From positions 186,001 through 250,000 of the forward strand of contig NZ_MVFY01000003.1 of assembly GCF_002042885.1 (NCBI RefSeq): 64,000 nt of DNA. Direction: 5' to 3'. Shown here in pieces: positions 28,063 through 37,849 of this stretch (the first letter of the stretch is position 1; every line of letters begins with the position of its first letter). Source of the stretch: Citrobacter portucalensis. Its GTDB lineage: Bacteria > Pseudomonadota > Gammaproteobacteria > Enterobacterales > Enterobacteriaceae. The position numbers and the translations under genes were made by a program. The notes under the pieces are model-generated. The model was given only the letters and a program-made list of their open reading frames with translations. It was not told the DNA's origin and ran no database searches.

Positions 28063-28371
28063 TTAGCGCATGGAAAGGTGCAAAAACTGCCCGTCTGCAT
28101 CAAAAGAACAGACAAAACTCTCTTTACGGAAGGTAGAACCACGCATCTCATAGCTACCCTGGAATTGTTCCAGTCCAGAGATATCAATTTTCTGCGCGCC
28201 AGTGTTGTAGCGTTGCGCCGCCTCATTTTTGCACAATGACTCCATATCCAGCGAACGTGTGGCACTGACCTTAACCTTTTGCGCTTTCTGCGCAGGTGCA
28301 GACGATTGTGTGTCAGCGCACGCTACCAGCAAAAGGGCAGCGATCGCGGGAAAGAAATACTTCATCATCAT
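28063..28371 (-). CDS. ysaB: YsaB, small lipoprotein
   Basis: 102 aa. Lipoprotein signal with lipobox VAC (Cys 18). The C-terminal half is strongly conserved with E. coli YsaB (FVCSFDADGQFLHLSMR). Function unknown. Three consecutive ATG codons at the start; the first is used here. Confidence 0.9.
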   Translation of the reverse strand: MMMKYFFPAIAALLLVACADTQSSAPAQKAQKVKVSATRSLDMESLCKNEAAQRYNTGAQKIDISGLEQFQGSYEMRGSTFRKESFVCSFDADGQFLHLSMR

Positions 28372-28543
28372 TTTATTACCGCCTGGTTTGCTGGTCAGTC
28401 TTATTATTAGTGTCTGGAAACAGATCCTATTTTGAGAATCTCATCAGACCATCTCAAGCTTTAGCGTAAGAACTCGGATTATTCCAGTGATCTACGTTCG
28501 CAAAATATCGGTCAGACTTTTTTTAATGGACACAGAGGAACTG

Positions 28544-29539
28544 ATGCAGCCCAAAATTTTCTGGATTGATAACCTGCGCGGGATAGCCTGTTTAATGGTC
28601 GTGATGATCCACACCACAACCTGGTACATCACCAATGCGCAAAGCGTCAGCCCGTTGAATTGGGATCTGGCTAACGTGCTCAATTCAGCCTCTCGCGTCA
28701 GCGTTCCGCTGTTCTTTATGATTTCGGGCTATCTGTTCTTTGGTGAGCGTAGCGCCAAACCGCGCCATTTCCTGCGCATCGCGCTCTGCATCCTGTTTTA
28801 CAGCAGCGTGGCGCTGGCCTATATTCTGCTGTTTACCTCGATCAACGCTGAGCTGTCGCTGAAGAACCTACTGCAAAAGCCGGTGTTCTATCACCTGTGG
28901 TTTTTCTTCGCGATCGCCGTCATCTACCTGGTTTCTCCGCTGATACAGGTGAAAAATATCAGCGGCAAGATGCTACTGGCGCTCATGGTTGTGATTGGGG
29001 TGATTGCCAATCCCAACACCGTCTCGCAAAAAATCGGCGGCTTTGAGTGGCTCCCAGTCAACCTGTACATCAGTGGCGATACTTTCTATTACATCCTGTA
29101 CGGCATGCTGGGCCGGGCGATTGGCATGATGGATACGCAAAAGCGTGCGCTCAGCTGGCTCTGTGCGGAGGTATTTATTACCGCAGTATTTATTATTTCT
29201 CGTGGCACATTGCATGAACTGCGCTGGCGAGGCAATTTTGCCGACACCTGGTACCTCTACTGCGGCCCAGCGGTATTTATTTGCGCCGCCTCGCTCCTGA
29301 CGCTGGTCAAAAATACGCTCAGCACACGTACCCTGCCGCTACTGGGCCTTATTTCTCGCCATTCATTGGGCATTTATGGTTTTCATGCGCTGATCATTCA
29401 CGCACTACGTACCAACGGAATTGAACTCAAAAACTGGCCACCGCTGGATATGCTGTGGATTTTCAGCGCCACGCTGGCAGGAAGTTTACTGTTGTCTATT
29501 CTGTTGCAGCGTATTGATACACGTAGGCTGGTGAGTTAG
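28544..29539 (+). CDS. wecH: O-acetyltransferase WecH (YiaH)
   Basis: 331 aa from ATG 28544 ([24 protein letters not shown]), the E. coli length and start; the frame stays open upstream but without conservation. Acyltransferase-3 family, about ten membrane helices, conserved catalytic His in [10 protein letters not shown]. In E. coli it O-acetylates enterobacterial common antigen. The last four bases overlap the convergent yiaB end. Confidence 0.95.
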   Translation: MQPKIFWIDNLRGIACLMVVMIHTTTWYITNAQSVSPLNWDLANVLNSASRVSVPLFFMISGYLFFGERSAKPRHFLRIALCILFYSSVALAYILLFTSINAELSLKNLLQKPVFYHLWFFFAIAVIYLVSPLIQVKNISGKMLLALMVVIGVIANPNTVSQKIGGFEWLPVNLYISGDTFYYILYGMLGRAIGMMDTQKRALSWLCAEVFITAVFIISRGTLHELRWRGNFADTWYLYCGPAVFICAASLLTLVKNTLSTRTLPLLGLISRHSLGIYGFHALIIHALRTNGIELKNWPPLDMLWIFSATLAGSLLLSILLQRIDTRRLVS

Positions 29540-29901
29540 GTGTCTCCAGGCAGCGCCCGATTACACGAACGCTGCAGTAAAAATTGCCCCATTAAACAGA
29601 CGAAGAATGCTGCCGGGTATAACCCTATTTCGAAGGGCGCCAACGGGGCATTCCACACCCCCACCAGCAACAACCCTGCCGTGATGAGCGCCACCATCTG
29701 ACATACGGAAGCGAAGCGTTCATCGTTTTGATTGAGATTTACTGCGCGCTGATAGGCATACGTTACGAACATCCCCGTCATCAGCGCCCCCAAAAAATAC
29801 CCCTTGCCGCTCAATAACGGGCATGCACGCCATAAACCGATACTGTAAGTCAGTATGCCTGAGAGGAATAATATCCATGGCAACAGCCTGGTTGTCTTCA
29901 T
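29536..29901 (-). CDS. yiaB: YiaB, YiaA/B two-helix membrane protein
   Basis: 121 aa from ATG 29899-29901, supported by AAGGAG 7 nt upstream; an ATG seven codons earlier is less likely. Four hydrophobic segments in two YiaA/B repeats, each with a [13 protein letters not shown]- or [11 protein letters not shown]-like core. Function unknown. In E. coli yiaA lies beside yiaB; here yiaA is missing and xylB follows. Confidence 0.86.
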   Translation of the reverse strand: MKTTRLLPWILFLSGILTYSIGLWRACPLLSGKGYFLGALMTGMFVTYAYQRAVNLNQNDERFASVCQMVALITAGLLLVGVWNAPLAPFEIGLYPAAFFVCLMGQFLLQRSCNRALPGDT

Positions 29902-30068
29902 TGGGATCTCCTTATCCATCATGGATACAATATGAATAACCCGCTAAAGACAACACAGAAAAAAGCGACTACGCTGGACTTTCAGAATACATCCATACGT
30001 GTAACTTATTATTTTTGTGGATATATGTATGCGGCAAATTCCCCTCTGCTAGCCAGAGGGGAAAGTGG

Positions 30069-31523
30069 TCAGGACATCAGCGGTTGTAATTGCTGATAGA
30101 TACGACGGAAGGTTTCTCGACGCTGTTGATAACGAGCATGACGCTCCGCGTCAGGATAATGCGCCTGCTCCAGCGTAAGCTGAGGCAGTAACTCTGATAA
30201 CGACGTTTGCGGATTCATGGCAACTTGCGCCAGGCGCGCCGCGCCGAGTGCAGGGCCAACGTCACCGCCGGTACGGTAATCCAACTGCAATCCGCTGATG
30301 TCAGATAGCATCTGACGCCAGTATTCACTGCGTGCCCCACCGCCGATCAGCGTAATGCTGGCGGGCTGAACGCCACATGCATGTACCACGTCCATACCGT
30401 CAGCCAGCGCGAAACCCACACCTTCCAGCACCGCCTGTGCCAGTTCTGCCGGACCATGCTGATGCGTCAGACCGAAAAATACGCCCTTAGCCTGCGGATT
30501 GTTATGCGGCGTACGCTCGCCGGACAAATAAGGTAAAAACCAGACCGGCTCCGCGTGTTCATCCGCCTGTTGCGCAGCGTCAATCAACGCAGGAACGCTC
30601 GCCAGTCCAGTTAATTTTGCCGCCCAGTCCAGACACGATGCTGCACTTAACATTACAGACATCAGATGCCATCGCTCAGGCAAAGCATGGCAAAAACTGT
30701 GAACCGCACTTTCCGGTTTGCTAAGGAAACCATCACTCACCGCAAAATAGACGCCGGATGTCCCCAGCGAAAGCATCGCCTGACCGGCATTCATCATGCC
30801 TACGCCAACCGCGCCCGCCGCGTTATCACCGCCTCCGGCAACAACCGCAACCTCCTGCATTCCCCAGGCTTTGGCGACGTCTGGCAATAAGGTTCCGGTA
30901 ATCTCGCTGCCTTCATAGAGCGCAGGCATATGTGCGCGAGTCAGTTTACAGGCAGCCAGCATGACATCGCTCCAGTCACGCTTCGCGACATCCAGCCACA
31001 TTGTCCCTGCAGCATCAGACATATCGCTGGCAAAATCACCGGTCATGCGCAAACGCAGGTAATCTTTCGGCAGCAGGACTTTATCAATCTGGTTGAAAAT
31101 CTCCGGCTCGTGGCGTTGCACCCACAGCAGTTTTGGCGCGGTAAAGCCAGGCATCATCAGGTTGCCGGTGATGGCACGAGACTGCGGAACCTGACTCTCC
31201 AGCATCTCGCACTCTTCAGCACAGCGACCGTCGTTCCATAAGATAGCCGGACGCAATACCTTCTGTTGTTCATCCAGTAGCGTCGCGCCGTGCATCTGCC
31301 CGGCAATCCCCAACGCTTTCACCTCGCGGAGTGAATGCTGCTGACCCAGTGCTTTTACCGCGCGATCCGTTGCCAGCCACCACTGCTCAGGGTCTTGTTC
31401 TGACCATAACGGGTGCGGGCGCGAGACGGTGAGTTTCTCCGTTTTTGAAGCCACCACATCGCCCTGCTCATTGAGCAGAATGGCCTTTACGCCTGATGTG
31501 CCAAGATCTATCCCGATATACAT
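30069..31523 (-). CDS. xylB: Xylulokinase
   Basis: 484 aa as in E. coli. FGGY-family kinase, D-xylulose + ATP to xylulose 5-phosphate. N-terminal phosphate loop GIDLGTSGVKAILLNEQG, GQMHGATLLD, the catalytic Asp in GGGDNAAGAVG (about residue 233), and the C-terminal GGGARSEYWRQ are present. It follows xylA by 71 bp with a hairpin between. Confidence 0.97.
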   Translation of the reverse strand: MYIGIDLGTSGVKAILLNEQGDVVASKTEKLTVSRPHPLWSEQDPEQWWLATDRAVKALGQQHSLREVKALGIAGQMHGATLLDEQQKVLRPAILWNDGRCAEECEMLESQVPQSRAITGNLMMPGFTAPKLLWVQRHEPEIFNQIDKVLLPKDYLRLRMTGDFASDMSDAAGTMWLDVAKRDWSDVMLAACKLTRAHMPALYEGSEITGTLLPDVAKAWGMQEVAVVAGGGDNAAGAVGVGMMNAGQAMLSLGTSGVYFAVSDGFLSKPESAVHSFCHALPERWHLMSVMLSAASCLDWAAKLTGLASVPALIDAAQQADEHAEPVWFLPYLSGERTPHNNPQAKGVFFGLTHQHGPAELAQAVLEGVGFALADGMDVVHACGVQPASITLIGGGARSEYWRQMLSDISGLQLDYRTGGDVGPALGAARLAQVAMNPQTSLSELLPQLTLEQAHYPDAERHARYQQRRETFRRIYQQLQPLMS

Positions 31524-31546
31524 AAGGCATCGTTCCTTAAAGAAAG

Positions 31547-31571
31547 GCCCGGTAGCGCTAGCTGACCGGGC
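31547..31571 (-). terminator. Intra-operon hairpin between xylA and xylB
   Basis: GCCCGGT (31547-31553) pairs with ACCGGGC (31565-31571) with a further AGCGCT palindrome in the loop. Possible attenuator or RNA-stabilising element that lets XylA exceed XylB. Confidence 0.5.
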
Positions 31572-31594
31572 TTACGGACGTTCTCAGAGACCCG

Positions 31595-32917
31595 TTATTT
31601 GTCGAACAAATAATGGTTTACCAGATTTTCCAGCAATTCCTGATGACCGCTCTGGTGCACTGGCGCCAGGTTGTGTTGTTCAGCGTACTGCGCAATTTCT
31701 GTCAGCGTCATCTGGCCTTTCAGAATTTGCTGGCCCAGCTCACCATTCCAACCGGCATAACGTTTAGCCACACGCTGATCCAGGCCACCGTCTTCAATCA
31801 TACGGGCCGCAATTTTCAGCGACAGCGCCATGGTATCCATCGCGCCAATATGACCATAGAACAGATCGTATTTATCGGTGCTCTGACGACGTACTTTGGC
31901 ATCAAAGTTCAGGCCGCCGGTAGTGAAGCCGCCCGCTTTCAGGATTTCGTACATCACCAGCGCATTCTCTTCTACGCTGTTCGGGAACTGGTCGGTGTCC
32001 CAGCCCAACTGTGCGTCGCCGCGGTTGGCATCGACAGAGCCAAACAGACCCAACGCGATAGCAGTGGCGATTTCGTGATGGAACGAATGGCCTGCAAGCG
32101 TAGCGTGGTTGGCTTCGATATTCAGTTTGATCTCTTTTTCCAGACCGAACTGCTTGAGGAATCCGTACACGGTCGCCGCATCGTAGTCGTACTGGTGCTT
32201 GGTCGGTTCCTGCGGTTTCGGCTCGATAAGCAAAGTGCCCTGGAAACCGATTTTGTGTTTGTGTTCCACGACTAATTGCATGAAACGACCAATCTGCTCA
32301 CGTTCCTGACGCAGATCGGTATTCAGCAGTGTTTCATAACCTTCACGGCCGCCCCACAGAACGTAGTTTTCACCACCTAACTTGTGCGTGGCATCCATGG
32401 CCGTAACCACCTGCGTGGCGGCCCAGCTGAACACTTCTGGATCTGGGTTTGTGGCCGCACCCGCACCGTAGCGTGGGTTAGTGAAGCAGTTTGCTGTACC
32501 CCACAGCAGCTTCACGCCGCTCTGTTCCTGTTTTGCCGCCAGCACATCAACCATCTGCGCAAAGTTGTTTTTGTACTCTTTCAAAGACGCGCCTTCCGGC
32601 GAAACATCCACGTCATGGAAGCAGTAGTAAGGCACGTTCAGCTTGTGGAAAAACTCAAATGCCACATCCGCTTTGCGTTTCGCCAGCGCCAGAGCTTCAC
32701 CAGGCTGCTGCCATGGACGATCGAAAGCGCCCATACCGAACATATCCGCCCCGTTCCAGCAGAAGGTATGCCAGTAGCAGGCCGCAAAACGCAGATGATC
32801 TTCCATGCGCTTGCCCAATACGATTTCGTCAGGGTTGTAATGGCGAAATGCGAGCGGGTTGGTGGATTGAGTGCCTTCGAAACGAACACGATCGAGTTGG
32901 TCAAAATAAGCCGGCAT
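31595..32917 (-). CDS. xylA: Xylose isomerase
   Basis: 440 aa from ATG 32915-32917 ([15 protein letters not shown]), matching E. coli in start and length. Converts D-xylose to D-xylulose using two divalent metals. Catalytic His in [13 protein letters not shown]; metal ligands in [32 protein letters not shown] and GWDTDQFP. First gene of xylAB, divergent from xylR. RBS GGAG is at about 7 nt. Confidence 0.97.
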   Translation of the reverse strand: MPAYFDQLDRVRFEGTQSTNPLAFRHYNPDEIVLGKRMEDHLRFAACYWHTFCWNGADMFGMGAFDRPWQQPGEALALAKRKADVAFEFFHKLNVPYYCFHDVDVSPEGASLKEYKNNFAQMVDVLAAKQEQSGVKLLWGTANCFTNPRYGAGAATNPDPEVFSWAATQVVTAMDATHKLGGENYVLWGGREGYETLLNTDLRQEREQIGRFMQLVVEHKHKIGFQGTLLIEPKPQEPTKHQYDYDAATVYGFLKQFGLEKEIKLNIEANHATLAGHSFHHEIATAIALGLFGSVDANRGDAQLGWDTDQFPNSVEENALVMYEILKAGGFTTGGLNFDAKVRRQSTDKYDLFYGHIGAMDTMALSLKIAARMIEDGGLDQRVAKRYAGWNGELGQQILKGQMTLTEIAQYAEQHNLAPVHQSGHQELLENLVNHYLFDK

Positions 32918-33278
32918 AATAAGCTCCATAATCAGGTAATACGGCAAGTAAACTGCGATATGGCTATACTGGAATTTCCTGATTTATTGCTCAATTACGT
33001 TATTTCACACCGCCATTAAGAGAATACCCAAACGTGCGCTGGCTCCCAAAAAAACGCGCTAAATAAAGAAATAAAAAAGCGATCGCGATCGAAGGTTAGT
33101 CATTAAACAAAAAACCGTAATGCGCAGATAAAAAATGACAATTGTCATCCCGCGACCAGTATGTAAATTTTGCGTAGCCTCAGGCAATCAGGAATTTTGT
33201 CACGCTTCATCAAGCAGTCGTACCTGCGGTTTTGCTAGTATCGACAGGCCCACGTTAACCTTTCCAGGACAGGTTCTT
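32918..33278. promoter_or_regulatory. xylA/xylR divergent control region
   Basis: 361 bp without a gene. The stretch before xylA (CGTATTACCTGATTATGGAG) follows E. coli, and a TGTGA half-site (minus strand, 33005-33009) sits where the CRP site is expected. In E. coli this gap also carries XylR sites and the xylF promoter, but xylFGH is absent here. I could not place the XylR half-sites with certainty. Confidence 0.55.
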
Positions 33279-34457
33279 ATGTTTGATAAACGTCACCGCA
33301 TCACTCTGCTATTTAATGCCAATAAAGCCTACGACCGCCAGGTGGTAGAAGGTGTGGGTGAATATTTACAGGCATCGCAATCCGAGTGGGATATATTCAT
33401 TGAGGAAGATTTCCGCGCCCGTATCGATAATATTAAAGACTGGTTAGGCGACGGCGTTATTGCTGATTATGACGATGATGATATTGCGCAATTACTTGCC
33501 GATGTTGAAGTTCCCATCATCGGCGTTGGAGGCTCCTACCATCTGGAGCAAGATTATCCACCGGTACATTACATCGCCACCGACAACCATGCGTTGGTAG
33601 AAAGCGCTTTCCTGCACCTGAAGGAAAAAGGGGTTAACCGCTTTGCATTCTATGGTCTGCCATCGTCAAGCGGCAAACGCTGGGCCGCGGAACGTGAATA
33701 TGCGTTTTGCCAGTTGGTTGCCAAAGAGAAGTACCGCGGCGTTGTCTATCAGGGGCTGGAAACCGCACCGGAAAACTGGCAGCACGCGCAAAATCGTCTG
33801 GCGGACTGGCTACAAACACTACCGCCGCAAACCGGTATTATCGCCGTTACCGACGCGCGGGCACGACACGTCCTGCAAGTCTGCGAACACCTGCATATTC
33901 CGGTTCCGGAAAAGCTGTGTGTGATTGGGATCGACAACGAAGAACTGACCCGCTATCTGTCGCGGGTGGCGCTGTCATCCGTGGCCCAGGGAGCCAGGCA
34001 GATGGGGTATCAGGCCGCTAAACTCTTACATCGTTTACTAGCAAATGAAGAACTGCCGCTGCAACGTACACTGGTTCCTCCGGTGCGCGTCATTGAACGC
34101 CGCTCAACCGACTACCGTTCATTAACCGATCCGGCGGTGATTCAGGCGATGCACTTTATCCGCAACCATGCCTGTAAAGGTATTAAGGTTGAACAAGTGC
34201 TGGATTCAGTGGGGATTTCTCGTTCGAATCTGGAGAAGCGTTTTAAAGAAGAGGTCGGAGAGACTATCCACGCCGTGATTCATGCCGAAAAGCTGGAAAA
34301 AGCGCGCAGCCTGTTGATATCTACCACACTTTCAATCAACGAAATCTCACAGATGTGCGGCTATCCGTCTCTGCAATATTTTTATTCGGTCTTTAAGAAA
34401 GAGTATGACACGACGCCCAAAGAGTATCGCGATGTGAACAGCGAAGTGTTGCTGTGA
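33279..34457 (+). CDS. xylR: Xylose operon activator XylR
   Basis: 392 aa from ATG 33279 (MFDKRHRITLLFNANKAYDRQ), as in E. coli. A LacI/PBP-like xylose-sensing domain (to about 280) is fused to a C-terminal AraC-type DNA-binding domain (about 285-385, with VEQVLDSVGISRSNLEKRF and the second helix-turn-helix INEISQMCGYPSLQYFYSVFK). Activates xylAB with CRP. It lies directly divergent from xylA because the ABC transporter genes xylFGH that sit between them in E. coli are absent. Confidence 0.95.
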   Translation: MFDKRHRITLLFNANKAYDRQVVEGVGEYLQASQSEWDIFIEEDFRARIDNIKDWLGDGVIADYDDDDIAQLLADVEVPIIGVGGSYHLEQDYPPVHYIATDNHALVESAFLHLKEKGVNRFAFYGLPSSSGKRWAAEREYAFCQLVAKEKYRGVVYQGLETAPENWQHAQNRLADWLQTLPPQTGIIAVTDARARHVLQVCEHLHIPVPEKLCVIGIDNEELTRYLSRVALSSVAQGARQMGYQAAKLLHRLLANEELPLQRTLVPPVRVIERRSTDYRSLTDPAVIQAMHFIRNHACKGIKVEQVLDSVGISRSNLEKRFKEEVGETIHAVIHAEKLEKARSLLISTTLSINEISQMCGYPSLQYFYSVFKKEYDTTPKEYRDVNSEVLL

Positions 34458-34464
34458 GGATTAT

Positions 34465-34494
34465 TGCCGGATGCGGCGAAGCCGCCATCCGGCA
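34465..34494. terminator. REP-type bidirectional hairpin between xylR and bax
   Basis: TGCCGGATG(C)GGC and GCCGCCATCCGGCA pair around GAA between the convergent xylR and bax stops. Confidence 0.75.
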
Positions 34495-34501
34495 CACAGA
34501 A

Positions 34502-35326
34502 TTACATATGCGCGGCGATTAAACGCTGGTTATCCTGATACATTGCGAACAGATAGTTGTTGTAGCTCTGTCCTTTAGTGGAATAACCCTTCAGCTTATG
34601 AATCATCGCGGTAGCGGTGACTTCCTGATCGGCTTTACGCAGTTGCGCACGTGACTTACGGAATGAAGAGTAAGCCGGATGCGTGTTCAGGTTGATGACG
34701 TAAGCATTCACCGACTCTTTCACCGATTCAAACTGTGAGTAGCCTTTCACCTTACCCGGGGCATTGTTACAACGACCTTTGCCACATTTCATGCCAAACA
34801 GGTTGTTGTTGCTACGCGCCAGCTTCGACGTACCCCAGCCACTTTCAGCCGCAGCCATGGTTGCCACCATACTGGTCGGGATAATGTCTACGCGCTCAAG
34901 CAGCGTATTCCATGGGATTTTACGCGTGTTGCCAGACCAGCTCACCTTGTAGCGCTTCGCGATGTCTTTCATACGCGTACGCTCAGTCGGTGACCAGCGG
35001 TTCTGGTACTGTTTTGAAATCAGCCAGTTACGGTCCGCCGTAATGGCAGCATTTTGACTGGTAATATAAGGCATAACCGTCCGGAGAAACGCTTTTTTCC
35101 TTGGTGTTCCGGAAGGGTATTTTCGCAAATCAGGAAGTGAACTACTCTTTGCACTATTGCGAGAATACTCTTGTTTACTGCTTACCTGTGTATTACTTGT
35201 CTTGATTACCTGGGGCTTGTGACTCGTTGTCGCCGTGTGTGTCTTTGCCAGCACCTCACCCGAAAATGCAACGGTGAGTAACATAAGAATCATTGCCCCA
35301 TATCGTCGAATGGGAGTCAATATCAT
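34502..35326 (-). CDS. bax: Bax, glucosaminidase-domain protein
   Basis: 274 aa, E. coli length. Signal peptide (ILMLLTVAFSGEVLA), a Ser/Thr/Lys-rich linker (about 30-75), then a GH73-like N-acetylglucosaminidase domain. The catalytic Glu is in MAAAESGWGTSKLARSNNNLFGMKC. Probably a peptidoglycan hydrolase; the physiological role is not established. Confidence 0.92.
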   Translation of the reverse strand: MILTPIRRYGAMILMLLTVAFSGEVLAKTHTATTSHKPQVIKTSNTQVSSKQEYSRNSAKSSSLPDLRKYPSGTPRKKAFLRTVMPYITSQNAAITADRNWLISKQYQNRWSPTERTRMKDIAKRYKVSWSGNTRKIPWNTLLERVDIIPTSMVATMAAAESGWGTSKLARSNNNLFGMKCGKGRCNNAPGKVKGYSQFESVKESVNAYVINLNTHPAYSSFRKSRAQLRKADQEVTATAMIHKLKGYSTKGQSYNNYLFAMYQDNQRLIAAHM

Positions 35327-35554
35327 TAGGTCTCCTGGTCGGATTTATACATTCCAACACCTTATATTTTTCACAAAAATGAGAGATGAATCTCAAATCA
35401 TATCAAAAATAGCCGTCAAGAGCACCCAAAGGAATAGTCCAATTCTGAAACTATGTCACGCATTAACGGTTCAGGGTGCTATTAATTCGAAGAAAATGTG
35501 GAGGTTATCGCAAAATAAGTTCATTTTTTGCGCGCGATCGCTCACCCTCACTTC

Positions 35555-35584
35555 TCCTCCTGGCGGAATCGACTCAAAGGAGGA
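35555..35584 (+). promoter_or_regulatory. Inverted pair of MalT-box cores upstream of malS
   Basis: TCCTCC (35555-35560, GGAGGA on minus) and GGAGGA (35579-35584) both match the MalT core GGA(T/G)GA, in opposite orientation with 18 bp between. malS belongs to the MalT regulon in E. coli. The second copy is 59 bp before the malS start. The rest of the 316-bp bax/malS gap shows nothing I can name. Confidence 0.55.
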
Positions 35585-35642
35585 GTTTCCGGCCTGATTT
35601 CACTGGCAAACTGGCGAAAATCGCAGCACCAAGGACAGCATT

Positions 35643-37673
35643 ATGAAACTTGCCGCCGTTGCGCTGGCGCTCATGCCCGGCATTGCCATCGCCTCATCAT
35701 GGACTTCTCAGGGACTCCCCATCTTCGAAGCGGAAGGTACGGGTAAATTCGTCAGCCATGCAGCGTTGACGAAGGGTACGCGTCCTTTAATCCTAAATTT
35801 TGACCAACAGTGCTGGCAGCCTGCTGATGCGATAAAACTCAACCAGATGCTGTCGCTAAAACCGTGTGAAGGCGCCCCGCCGCAGTGGCGCTTATTCAAA
35901 GACGGCGATTACACGCTGGAAGTGGATACCCGCTCCGGAACGCCAACGTTGATGCTCTCGGTAAAAAGCGCCGCAGACCCTGTCACGACCCAGATTCGCC
36001 AGTGCCCGAAATGGGATGGTTCGCCGTTAACACTGGATGTGAGCCAGACCTTTCCGGAAGGTGCCGTGGTGCGCGATTTCTACAGCCAGAAAACGGCAAC
36101 GGTAAAAAATGGGACAATTACCCTACAGCCTGCCGCAGCCAGTAACGGACTGTTGCTGCTGGAACGGGCGGAAACCGATGCCCCGGCCGCTTTCGACTGG
36201 CATAACGCTACGGTGTATTTCGTCCTGACGGATCGCTTTGTAAATGGTGACCCAAGCAACGACCACAGCTACGGGCGTCGCAACGACGGCATGCAGGAAA
36301 TTGGTACTTTCCACGGGGGCGATTTACGCGGTCTTGCCAGCAAACTCGACTATCTGCAACAACTGGGCGTCAATGCGTTATGGATCAGCGCGCCGTTTGA
36401 GCAAATTCACGGCTGGGTCGGCGGTGGCACCAAAGGTGATTTCCCCCATTATGCTTACCACGGCTATTACACTCAGGACTGGACCACCCTCGACGCGAAT
36501 ATGGGTAATGAAGCTGACCTGCGTGCGCTGGTTGACGGCGCGCACCAGCGCGGCATTCGCATCCTGTTTGATGTCGTCATGAATCATACCGGCTACGCCA
36601 CGCTGGCGGATATGCAGGAGTATCAGTTTGGGGCCCTGTACTTGTCGGGCGATGAACTGAAAAACACGCTCGGTGAACGCTGGACGGACTGGAAGCCAGC
36701 CGCCGGGCAAAGCTGGCACAGCTTTAATGATTACATCAACTTCAGCGATAAAGCAGGCTGGGAAAAATGGTGGGGGAAAAACTGGATCCGCACCGATATT
36801 GGCGATTACGACAATCCGGGTTTTGACGACCTGACCATGTCACTGGCTTTCCTGCCCGATCTGAAAACCGAATCCACCACGCCTTCCGGGCTGCCAAACT
36901 TTTATCTACACAAACCAGATACGCACGCTAAAGCTATTGCTGGTTACACGCCCCGAGATTATCTGACCCACTGGCTCAGCCAGTGGGTGCGTGATTACGG
37001 GATTGACGGGTTTCGGGTCGATACCGCCAAACACGTCGAACTTCCCGCCTGGCAGCAGTTAAAAACACAGGCCAGCGCGGCGCTGGTTGAATGGAAGAAA
37101 GCGAACCCGGATAAAGCGCTTGATGACAAACCTTTCTGGATGACCGGCGAGGCCTGGGGTCACGGCGTGATGCAAAGCGACTATTACCGTCACGGCTTTG
37201 ATGCGATGATCAATTTCGACTATCAGGAGCAGGCGGCAAAGGCCGTCGATTGTCTGGCAAATATGGATGTCACCTGGCAACAGATGGCTGAGAAATTGCA
37301 GGATTTCAACGTTCTGAGCTATCTTTCCTCGCACGATACGCGTCTGTTCCGCGAAGGTGGAGACAAAGCCGCCGAGCTATTGCTGCTGGCGCCAGGCGCG
37401 GTACAACTCTTTTACGGAGACGAGTCGGCCCGGCCCTTTGGACCAACAGGTTCAGACCCATTGCAGGGTACGCGCTCAGAAATGAACTGGCAGGATGTGG
37501 CCGGAAAATCTGCCGCTATCGTCGCTCACTGGCAGCGCATCAGTCAGTTCCGGGCCAGACATCCCGCCATCGGCGCCGGTAAACAGACCACGCTGACATT
37601 GAAGCAGGGATACGGATTTATCCGCGAGCATGGCGACGATAAGGTGATGGTGGTGTGGGCCGGTCAGCCCTGA
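35643..37673 (+). CDS. malS: Periplasmic alpha-amylase MalS
   Basis: 676 aa, identical in length to E. coli MalS. Short signal peptide (KLAAVALALMPGIAIAS), an N-terminal accessory region to about 180, then a GH13 barrel: region I DVVMNH, catalytic Asp in GFRVDTAKH, Glu in MTGEAWGHG and Asp in YLSSHDTRLF. Cleaves maltodextrins longer than maltohexaose in the periplasm, feeding the maltose system. Confidence 0.96.
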   Translation: MKLAAVALALMPGIAIASSWTSQGLPIFEAEGTGKFVSHAALTKGTRPLILNFDQQCWQPADAIKLNQMLSLKPCEGAPPQWRLFKDGDYTLEVDTRSGTPTLMLSVKSAADPVTTQIRQCPKWDGSPLTLDVSQTFPEGAVVRDFYSQKTATVKNGTITLQPAAASNGLLLLERAETDAPAAFDWHNATVYFVLTDRFVNGDPSNDHSYGRRNDGMQEIGTFHGGDLRGLASKLDYLQQLGVNALWISAPFEQIHGWVGGGTKGDFPHYAYHGYYTQDWTTLDANMGNEADLRALVDGAHQRGIRILFDVVMNHTGYATLADMQEYQFGALYLSGDELKNTLGERWTDWKPAAGQSWHSFNDYINFSDKAGWEKWWGKNWIRTDIGDYDNPGFDDLTMSLAFLPDLKTESTTPSGLPNFYLHKPDTHAKAIAGYTPRDYLTHWLSQWVRDYGIDGFRVDTAKHVELPAWQQLKTQASAALVEWKKANPDKALDDKPFWMTGEAWGHGVMQSDYYRHGFDAMINFDYQEQAAKAVDCLANMDVTWQQMAEKLQDFNVLSYLSSHDTRLFREGGDKAAELLLLAPGAVQLFYGDESARPFGPTGSDPLQGTRSEMNWQDVAGKSAAIVAHWQRISQFRARHPAIGAGKQTTLTLKQGYGFIREHGDDKVMVVWAGQP

Positions 37674-37682
37674 TCCCAACAG

Positions 37683-37710
37683 GCTTCCCGCTGTGCATAC
37701 AGCGGGAAGC
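37683..37710 (+). terminator. Perfect 12-bp hairpin after malS
   Basis: GCTTCCCGCTGT (37683-37694), loop GCAT, ACAGCGGGAAGC (37699-37710), 9 bp beyond the malS stop. Very stable but without a T-run, so termination would be factor-assisted or the hairpin protects the 3' end. Confidence 0.7.
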
Positions 37711-37849
37711 CCAACACAAAATAAAAAACCAGCTAGGCAAACATCTGCAGCACAAAACATCAATCCAGCTCGTTCCCCCTGATTTGCACCCTGCCATAGG
37801 TAGCGCTATGGTTAGCCACTTTACTACTCAGTTCGACAGACCCCCTGCT

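Noticed and set aside
33135-33278. N-terminal extension of xylR
   Set aside because: The extra 48 residues are not conserved and lie in the promoter region; ATG 33279 gives the 392-aa family length.
37655-37849. N-terminal extension of avtA overlapping the malS end
   Set aside because: It crosses the malS hairpin and is not conserved; ATG 37850 matches the E. coli AvtA start.
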